Position numbers and translations under genes: made by a program. The notes under the pieces are model-generated. The model saw only the letters and a list, made by a program, of their open reading frames with translations, had not been told where the DNA came from and made no database searches. Shown one piece after another: positions 3,913-9,007 of a stretch of DNA of 9,007 nucleotides (position 1 is its first letter; each line of letters begins with the position of its first letter). The DNA comes from Gammaproteobacteria bacterium (GTDB lineage: Bacteria; Pseudomonadota; Gammaproteobacteria; Pseudomonadales; Pseudohongiellaceae), in assembly GCA_002684935.1 (NCBI GenBank), contig NYWC01000088.1, positions 1 through 9,007 on the forward strand. The letters run 5' to 3'.

Positions 3913-6333
3913 TTGAAAAAAGAAGTAACAATATTTAAAAACATACTTGAGACTGACGCTCCCTTCCATAGAGAAGTAATGTTTATACTCGAAAGAATAA
4001 AGCAAGGGAAGAATAAAGAGTTAGTCAAAAGCATTAGAGCGGAAAAGGATAAAACAAAAAGGAATGAACTTAAAAAAAGGTTACCATCAATATGTTTCTC
4101 AGGAACCTTTAACAAGCGTGCTGACTCTTCTCTTGTCACTCATTCAGGATTGATTTGCCTTGACCTTGATGGGTATAAAAAGAAAAAAGATTTAGAAGAA
4201 GACAGGGCGAAATTTAAAAAAAGTAAGTTTGTTTACAGCGTGTTTGTGTCGCCTTCAGGCAATGGCTTGAAAGTGTTGGTGCAGATACCTCCTGAGGCAG
4301 ACAATCATAAAAAATATTTCAATGCACTTAATAAACATTTTGCTTCCCCTTATTTTGATACAACCTCAAAGAATGTATCAAGGGTATGTTACGAAAGTTC
4401 TGACCCACAGCTTTATGTTAATGAACAAAGTAAGATATGGGAAAAACTAGAAGAAGACGAATACCAAGAAAAGCATTTAGCACAAGGTCAACCTTTGTTA
4501 AAAATTACAAACGAAAGCAAGATAGTAGAGATACTACTCAAGTGGTGGACGCTCAAGTACCCAATGTCAATAGGGAAAAGGAATAATAATGTCTATGTTA
4601 TAGCCCAAGCTATGAATGAGTTTGGTATTAACAGGTCTACCGCTTCAATAATATGTAACAACTATGCAACCAAAGACTTTCCCACACGAGAGATAGAGAC
4701 TACAATTAACTCAGCGTATAGCAAAAAGAATTTACACGGGACTAAGTATTACGAGGACACGGAGACCATAGATAATATAAAGCAAAGATTAAAAAGAGGA
4801 GAGCCAAAGAAAGATGTAAAGAATGATTTAAAGAAAACAAATATTCCTGATGAGACTATTGATGAAGTAATTAAAAAAGCAGAGGAGGGAAAGGAAGAAG
4901 AGTTTTGGACTAAGAACGAGAAGGGTGTTATAAAAATAGTACCGCTGTTGTTTAAACGCTTTCTTGAAGACAACGGGTTTCACAAATATTCCCCTGAGGG
5001 AAGTAAGAGTTTTATCTTTGTTAAGATAACTAACAATCTAATTGACCATACAAGCGAGAAGGAAATAAAAGATTTCGTACTTGATTACTTGTATCAACTA
5101 GAAGATGTGTCTATCTATAATTACTTTGCCGAGCAGACAAGGTTGTTCAAGGAGGAGTTCCTAACTCTTATTAATACCATAGATGTATATTTTATAGAGG
5201 ACACAAGTGATACCTCTTATTTATACTTTAATAATTGTGCGGTTCAGGTACAGCAAGACAGGGTAAGGTCGATTGACTATGTAGATTTAGACGGGTATGT
5301 GTGGAAAGACCAAGTGATAGATAGAGCATACAAAGATTGTATAACCACAGAGTGTGACTATCGAACATTTATAAATAATGTATGCAACAAAGATTCTAAA
5401 AGAAAACTATCAATGGAGTCAACGATAGGTTTTTTAATGCACGGACATAAGAACTTATCGTATTGTCCTGCCGTTATACTTAATGACGAGGTCATATCAG
5501 ACAACCCTGAAGGTGGAACAGGTAAGGGTATATTTATGAACGCTCTGAGCCACATGAAAAAGCTAGTTACAATAGACGGTAAAGCCTTTGCTTTTGAGAA
5601 ATCATTTGCTTATCAATTGGTGTCAGCAGACACACAGATACTTTGCTTTGATGATGTGAAGAAGTATTTTAATTTCGAGAGACTCTTCAGCGTGGTAACA
5701 GAAGGTCTGACTCTGGAGAAGAAAAACAAAGACGCAATAAAGATTCCATTTGATAAAAGCCCGAAGATTGCTATCACTACTAACTACGCAATTAAAGGTG
5801 CGGGTAATAGTTTTGCTAGAAGGAAGTGGGAGTTAGAACTTTACCAACATTATAATAAAAACTTTAGTCCTTTAGATGAGTTTGGGCAGTTGTTCTTTGG
5901 AGATTGGGATGATGATGAGTGGTGTGTGTTTGACAACTACATGATTGAGTGTCTTCAGTTGTATTTAAAACAAGGACTCGTCGAGAGTAACTTTGTTAAC
6001 TTGAAGATTAGACAGCTGTCCGCTGCAACATCTCATGATTTTATTGAGTGGTGTGGTTTAATTAATGGACAGGAAGAGAATGACAAATTAAGTCTTGGAT
6101 TACAAATACATAAAAATGAAATGTATTTTGATTTCATCAACGAGTATCCTGATTACGGACCGAAGTCAAAGTTTACTATAAGCAGACAGAAGTTTTATAA
6201 GTGGTTACACGACTACTGTGTATTCAAAACAGGTAAAGAACCAATAGAGGGTAGAGACATGACAGGTAGGTGGATTCAATTACAAGAAGAAGTTAGCGAA
6301 GAAGAAGACAACGAAGAAGAGTTTATATTTTGA
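3913..6333 (+). CDS. Primase/SF3 helicase fusion (BT4734/VirE_N N-terminus, DUF5906/D5-like C-terminus), 806 aa
   Basis: Likely the replicative primase-helicase. Residues 1-165 form the BT4734/VirE_N-type domain, related to archaeo-eukaryotic primases: ICLDLDG with Asp84 and Asp86, SPSGNGLKV (113-121) and NVSRVCYESSDP (154-165). Residues about 205-272 look like a primase C-terminal helical domain. After a charged linker (about 280-335) comes an SF3-type AAA+ helicase: Walker A GGTGKG (534-539), Walker B ILCFDD (576-581), IAITTN (619-624) and paired arginines 636-637. Two departures from usual motifs are Gly539 where Walker A normally has Ser/Thr, and Lys120 where many primases have His. The start is TTG 3913; the N-terminus KKEVTIFKNILETDAPF is family-like, which excludes the later ATG at Met23. 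It ends in an acidic tail overlapping the next gene as TTGA. Confidence 0.85.
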   Translation: MKKEVTIFKNILETDAPFHREVMFILERIKQGKNKELVKSIRAEKDKTKRNELKKRLPSICFSGTFNKRADSSLVTHSGLICLDLDGYKKKKDLEEDRAKFKKSKFVYSVFVSPSGNGLKVLVQIPPEADNHKKYFNALNKHFASPYFDTTSKNVSRVCYESSDPQLYVNEQSKIWEKLEEDEYQEKHLAQGQPLLKITNESKIVEILLKWWTLKYPMSIGKRNNNVYVIAQAMNEFGINRSTASIICNNYATKDFPTREIETTINSAYSKKNLHGTKYYEDTETIDNIKQRLKRGEPKKDVKNDLKKTNIPDETIDEVIKKAEEGKEEEFWTKNEKGVIKIVPLLFKRFLEDNGFHKYSPEGSKSFIFVKITNNLIDHTSEKEIKDFVLDYLYQLEDVSIYNYFAEQTRLFKEEFLTLINTIDVYFIEDTSDTSYLYFNNCAVQVQQDRVRSIDYVDLDGYVWKDQVIDRAYKDCITTECDYRTFINNVCNKDSKRKLSMESTIGFLMHGHKNLSYCPAVILNDEVISDNPEGGTGKGIFMNALSHMKKLVTIDGKAFAFEKSFAYQLVSADTQILCFDDVKKYFNFERLFSVVTEGLTLEKKNKDAIKIPFDKSPKIAITTNYAIKGAGNSFARRKWELELYQHYNKNFSPLDEFGQLFFGDWDDDEWCVFDNYMIECLQLYLKQGLVESNFVNLKIRQLSAATSHDFIEWCGLINGQEENDKLSLGLQIHKNEMYFDFINEYPDYGPKSKFTISRQKFYKWLHDYCVFKTGKEPIEGRDMTGRWIQLQEEVSEEEDNEEEFIF

Positions 6334-7562
6334 AATTTAGAGACTATCAAATAGAGATTATAGATAAGTCCCACACGGTTTTGGAGGCACACCGCTTTGT
6401 CTATCTTTCTATGGAGGTAAGAACAGGAAAGACGTTGACTGCTATGGGTGTGGCTAACAAGCTAGGTATAAAAAATCTTTTGTTTGTGACTAAAAAGAAA
6501 GCAATTAGTTCTATTTCCGCTGACTACAAGAAGTTAAACCCTAACTATGACTTGACTGTCATCAATTATGAGAGTCTACACAAGGTAGAAGGGGTGTTTG
6601 ACCTTATGGTTTTAGATGAAGCTCATACACTTGGAGCGTATCCTAAACCAAGTAAGAGAACAAAACTTATAAAACAAATGGTATCCAAACAAAAGCCTTA
6701 TGTTATCTTGATGTCGGGTACTCCCACTCCTGAGTCATTTAGTCAGATGTATCATCAAGTGTATGCGTGTCCATCGAGTCCGTTTAAACATCATGTTAGC
6801 TTTTATAAGTTTGCTAAAGAGTATGTAAATGTGACACAAAGGGTAATCAAGTCTTTTCCTTTGAATAATTATGATGACGGGAAGCAATCAATTCTTGATG
6901 AAATGAAACCATACATGATTAGCTACACTCAGAAAGAGGCGGGATTTAAATCTCAGATAAAAGAACATGTCTTGAAGGTTAAGATGAGCGACCTAACTTA
7001 TAGGTTTGTAAAAGAAATGAGGGAGCATAGTGTTATTGAGGGAAAGAAAACGGATGACGCTATCCTTGGGGATACAGGAGTAAAGAAGATGTCAAAGATA
7101 CATCAGCTGTTTTCAGGAACCGTGAAGTTGGAAAGCGGAAAAGGTATGGTAACTGACCTTTCAAAAGCTAAGTTTATACACACTGAATTTAAGAATCAGA
7201 AGATAGGTATATTCTATAAGTTTAAAGCCGAGTATGGTGCCTTAAAACAAGTCTACGGGGATGGTTTAACTGATGACTTAGATGAATTTAATACCACGAA
7301 CAAAAACATAGCTCTTCAGATTGTCAGCGGAAGAGAAGGGATTAGTTTAAAAAAGGCTGACTGTCTAGTATATTACAACATAGATTTCTCAGCTCTAAGT
7401 TATTGGCAATCACGTGACAGGATGACAACAAAGGATTCTAAATCCAGTGATGTCTACTGGGTATTTGCAGAGAAGGGAATCGAAACAAGGATTTACAAAA
7501 CAGTGACTAAGAAAAAAGATTACACGCTTCGTCACTTCAAAAAAGATTTACTAAGTTTATAA
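6330..7562 (+). CDS. SF2 DNA helicase (SNF2/DEAH-like), 410 aa
   Basis: An ATP-dependent helicase or translocase with all main SF2 motifs: RDYQ (4-7), Walker A RTGKT (31-35), DEAH (96-99), SGTP (129-132), a motif V-like SGREGISL (333-340), and motif VI YWQSRDR (358-364) supplying the arginine finger. At 410 residues it is a minimal two-lobed core without large accessory domains, as in phage SNF2-like helicases that remodel forks or branched DNA. The start is TTG 6330, overlapping the previous TGA as TTGA; the next in-frame ATG is Met28, which would remove the RDYQ motif. The coupling to the primase-helicase and the VRR-NUC gene nearby suggest joint action on replication or recombination intermediates. 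Confidence 0.88.
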   Translation: MKFRDYQIEIIDKSHTVLEAHRFVYLSMEVRTGKTLTAMGVANKLGIKNLLFVTKKKAISSISADYKKLNPNYDLTVINYESLHKVEGVFDLMVLDEAHTLGAYPKPSKRTKLIKQMVSKQKPYVILMSGTPTPESFSQMYHQVYACPSSPFKHHVSFYKFAKEYVNVTQRVIKSFPLNNYDDGKQSILDEMKPYMISYTQKEAGFKSQIKEHVLKVKMSDLTYRFVKEMREHSVIEGKKTDDAILGDTGVKKMSKIHQLFSGTVKLESGKGMVTDLSKAKFIHTEFKNQKIGIFYKFKAEYGALKQVYGDGLTDDLDEFNTTNKNIALQIVSGREGISLKKADCLVYYNIDFSALSYWQSRDRMTTKDSKSSDVYWVFAEKGIETRIYKTVTKKKDYTLRHFKKDLLSL

Positions 7563-7564
7563 AT

Positions 7565-7777
7565 ATGAAAGAACAAAAATTAATTGAGATGATGAACAAG
7601 CTAGATAAGCTTGATAACATTATGAAAGAAGTCATCAACGAGATGATGAAGATAAGAAGCCTATCAGTCGGAACCCTTGAAGCTCTTAAAAGAATGAAAG
7701 GTTATGACAAAGCCATCGAACAATTAAAAGAAGATGCCGAGAAAGAAAAAGAGAAGGCAAAGAAAGAAAATAAATAA
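7565..7777 (+). CDS. Small coiled-coil protein, 70 aa
   Basis: The protein is almost entirely helical. Heptad-like hydrophobics run through MNKLDKLDNIMKEVINEMM (10-28) and on to about residue 45, and the last 20 residues are nearly pure Lys and Glu (KEDAEKEKEKAKKENK). It starts 2 bases after the helicase stop. No enzymatic motif is present. An oligomerising accessory factor for the flanking helicase or nuclease is possible, but this rests only on position and composition. Low-complexity sequence makes any homology assignment unreliable. Confidence 0.65.
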   Translation: MKEQKLIEMMNKLDKLDNIMKEVINEMMKIRSLSVGTLEALKRMKGYDKAIEQLKEDAEKEKEKAKKENK

Positions 7778-7790
7778 CTAACTTTATAAT

Positions 7791-8030
7791 ATGACCGAGC
7801 AACAGATTCAGACAAAGAAAATAAAAGAGTTGGAAGCTGATGGTTACTTTGTTTTAAAATTAATAAAGACTAACAAGAATGGTATACCAGATGTTCTTGC
7901 ATTGCACCCAGAGTATGGGATTGAGTTCTACGAAATCAAAACCAAGAAAGGTAGAGTGTCAAAGCTTCAGGAGTACCGTCTGAAAGAACTGAGACAATAT
8001 GGATTTACCGCAGAAATACACAGGGGATGA
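7791..8030 (+). CDS. VRR-NUC domain nuclease, 79 aa
   Basis: A minimal stand-alone VRR-NUC nuclease of the PD-(D/E)XK superfamily, expected to cut branched or structured DNA such as Holliday junctions. Visible motifs are NGIPDVLAL (30-38) with Asp34, FYEIKTKKG (46-54) with Glu48 and Lys50, and SKLQEYRLKELRQYGF (57-72) with Gln60 and the helix before the final strand. N-terminal residues 1-28 give the helix and strand typical of the fold (IKELEADGYFVLKLIKT). The domain is complete though at the short end of the usual size. VRR-NUC genes commonly accompany SNF2-type helicases and VirE-type primases in phage replication cassettes, as here. The next gene overlaps it by 32 bases if the ATG at 7999 is used. 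Confidence 0.87.
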   Translation: MTEQQIQTKKIKELEADGYFVLKLIKTNKNGIPDVLALHPEYGIEFYEIKTKKGRVSKLQEYRLKELRQYGFTAEIHRG

Positions 8031-8343
8031 GCACTACTATGAAATGGAAGAAACATTCCTAGAGGACCTTGAAAGTTTACCTTCTATATATAGCGCAGGC
8101 ATTATTATGCAGCTGGATAGATTAGCTGAGGAGATGTATCAAGAAAACAGAATGTCTATGCCCACTAAAAGATTTGGATTAGTAGCTGGTGTAGTAGAAC
8201 TAAAGAGTCCTTTATTTTTTAGTGTAGAATATTTGAACAGCAAGTCAATGCATCCACTGTTCTTTAAATTTAACGTCATAGACTGTGACGACTACTTAGA
8301 TTACATTAACCTAAACAAAACTATAACTAATGATAAACAATAA
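7999..8343 (+). CDS. Protein of unknown function, 114 aa
   Basis: I do not recognise a family. Residues 16-52 are acidic and helical (MEETFLEDLESLPSIYSAGI...LDRLAEEMYQEN). Residues 60-95 show alternating hydrophobics suggesting strands (FGLVAGVVEL, PLFFSVEYL, PLFFKFNVID), followed by DDYLDYINL. There is no signal peptide or clear membrane helix. ATG 7999 overlaps the VRR-NUC gene by 32 bases; ATG 8044 (Met16) would leave a 13-base gap and keep all apparent structure, so the true start is open. It overlaps the next gene by 14 bases. Position suggests a replication-module accessory, without direct evidence. Confidence 0.65.
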   Translation: MDLPQKYTGDEHYYEMEETFLEDLESLPSIYSAGIIMQLDRLAEEMYQENRMSMPTKRFGLVAGVVELKSPLFFSVEYLNSKSMHPLFFKFNVIDCDDYLDYINLNKTITNDKQ

Positions 8344-8860
8344 TTTTAAAGACAGAACTAAATTAAAAGTAATAAGAAATGAGGTCATGTCTACATTCGA
8401 CACCGATATTAGAACCAAGCGTAGGAATCGTAATTTAGTTTACGCTAGAGCTGTTTACTATAGGCTATGTAAAGATTTAACCTCACACTCTCTAGCTGAA
8501 ATAGGTTCTTGTTTACGTAAAGACCACGCCACCGTGCTTCACGGTTTAAAAGTTTTTGAAGGTATTGTTTTTAATAATGACTTTTATTATGTCAATGCTT
8601 ATGAGGAAATGTATGATAGACTAAAGGTTAATTATTTTATCAACATACGAAACCAGAATGATTTAAAATCAAAATATTATAGGTACGTAAATCAAAATAT
8701 TAATTTAAAAGAAAAGAATCAACATTTAAATTTTATTATTAAATCACAATTAAAAGAAATCTTTAAAGAGTGCAGGGAGGAATATGGATACGTGCCCCAA
8801 ACAAGTTATCTTAAAGAAAAGTTTGATAAAATAAATGATATGTTAGAAAAAATTTCCTAA
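8330..8860 (+). CDS. DnaA domain IV-like DNA-binding protein with C-terminal helical extension, 176 aa
   Basis: Residues about 12-76 match the C-terminal DNA-binding domain of DnaA: VMSTFDTDIRTKRRNRNLVY (19-38) corresponds to the DLxxKxR...R segment, ARAVYYRLCKDLTSHSLAEI (39-58) to the helix leading into SLxEIG, and RKDHATVLHGLKVF (63-76) to the signature GRDHTTVLHAxRKI, which in DnaA contacts the DnaA box. The AAA+ and N-terminal domains of DnaA are missing. The remaining 95 residues are Lys/Asn-rich and mostly helical with coiled-coil character (about 110-140). It could recognise the phage origin, compete with host DnaA, or regulate transcription. It is the better conserved of two such proteins in the window. 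The start ATG 8330 overlaps the gene before by 14 bases. Confidence 0.82.
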   Translation: MINNNFKDRTKLKVIRNEVMSTFDTDIRTKRRNRNLVYARAVYYRLCKDLTSHSLAEIGSCLRKDHATVLHGLKVFEGIVFNNDFYYVNAYEEMYDRLKVNYFINIRNQNDLKSKYYRYVNQNINLKEKNQHLNFIIKSQLKEIFKECREEYGYVPQTSYLKEKFDKINDMLEKIS

Positions 8861-8886
8861 CTTTAAGTAGCAGTGAGCTTTAAATA

Positions 8887-9007
8887 ATGATTATAACACC
8901 GCTCGATAAGAAAAGACTTCAAAACATTAACTTTATAATGGCTGATATTCACGACTCAGTTAATCAGATTTACGAAACTTTAGTAGACCAAGAGTATGAA
9001 GAGACTC
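8887..9007 (+). CDS. Start of a small gene, cut by the window edge (partial)
   Basis: The frame opens at ATG 8887, 26 bases after the previous stop, and runs past the right end with 40 full codons present. It begins MIITPLDKKRLQNINFIMAD and continues as an acidic, probably helical sequence (VNQIYETLVDQEYEE). The leader is A/T-rich without a Shine-Dalgarno sequence, as at the other starts. An internal ATG at 8938 is a weaker alternative. Family and function cannot be judged from this fragment. Confidence 0.6.
   Translation, partial: MIITPLDKKRLQNINFIMADIHDSVNQIYETLVDQEYEET

Noticed and set aside
1..9007. CRISPR arrays, tRNA genes, insertion sequences and phage attachment sites
   Set aside because: No regularly spaced repeats, no cloverleaf-like segment with a T-loop sequence, no transposase or integrase motifs and no terminal inverted repeats were seen on either strand.
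1..9007. Canonical DnaA boxes (TTATNCACA) or a clear iteron origin
   Set aside because: I searched because of the two DnaA-like proteins, but found no canonical box by eye and no tandem iterons. The TTGAC dyads are reported separately as a weaker signal.

Overview
The window looks like part of the early or replication region of a bacteriophage (or prophage) of a Bacteroidota host, probably a flavobacterium. The DNA is AT-rich. Every supported gene is on the + strand, the genes are small and tightly packed, often overlapping by 4 to 32 bases, and Shine-Dalgarno sequences are essentially absent. The one convincing promoter has the Bacteroidota form (TTTG, 19-base spacer, TAnnTTTG), and the largest protein belongs to the BT4734/VirE_N-type primase family typical of these genomes. 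No integrase, structural gene, tRNA, CRISPR array or insertion sequence is visible, so free phage and prophage cannot be told apart.

Layout. (1) 1-780: the end of an upstream gene, then three short genes of unknown function. (2) 781-934: a non-coding junction with a dyad, a long imperfect inverted repeat ending in a T-tract (probable terminator or structured RNA) and the consensus promoter. (3) 935-2209: five small early genes: a zinc-ribbon protein, two unknown small proteins, a DnaA domain IV-like protein and an unknown basic protein. (4) 2202-3819: a recombination module with a Rad52/ERF-like annealing protein, an overlapping RecE-like PD-(D/E)XK nuclease and an 85-residue protein that may bind ssDNA. 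(5) 3820-3912: a junction with an AT palindrome and an intrinsic-terminator-like hairpin 15 bases upstream of the next start. (6) 3913-8343: a replication module with an 806-residue primase/SF3 helicase fusion, an SF2 helicase, a small coiled-coil protein, a VRR-NUC nuclease and an unknown protein. (7) 8330-9007: a second DnaA domain IV-like protein and the start of another small gene.

Likely joint working (inference): the exonuclease resects ends, the annealer pairs the strands and the 85-residue protein may coat them. The primase/SF3 helicase primes and unwinds, while the SF2 helicase and VRR-NUC nuclease remodel and cut branched intermediates. The two stand-alone DnaA-type DNA-binding domains may mark an origin or regulate transcription. 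No DNA polymerase is seen in the window. Three genes, including both helicases, need TTG start codons.

The most interesting points are the two separate DnaA domain IV-like proteins without any AAA+ domain, the structured non-coding junction in front of a textbook promoter, the terminator or attenuator just before the TTG start of the primase-helicase, and a set of TTGAC-containing dyads in the left half.
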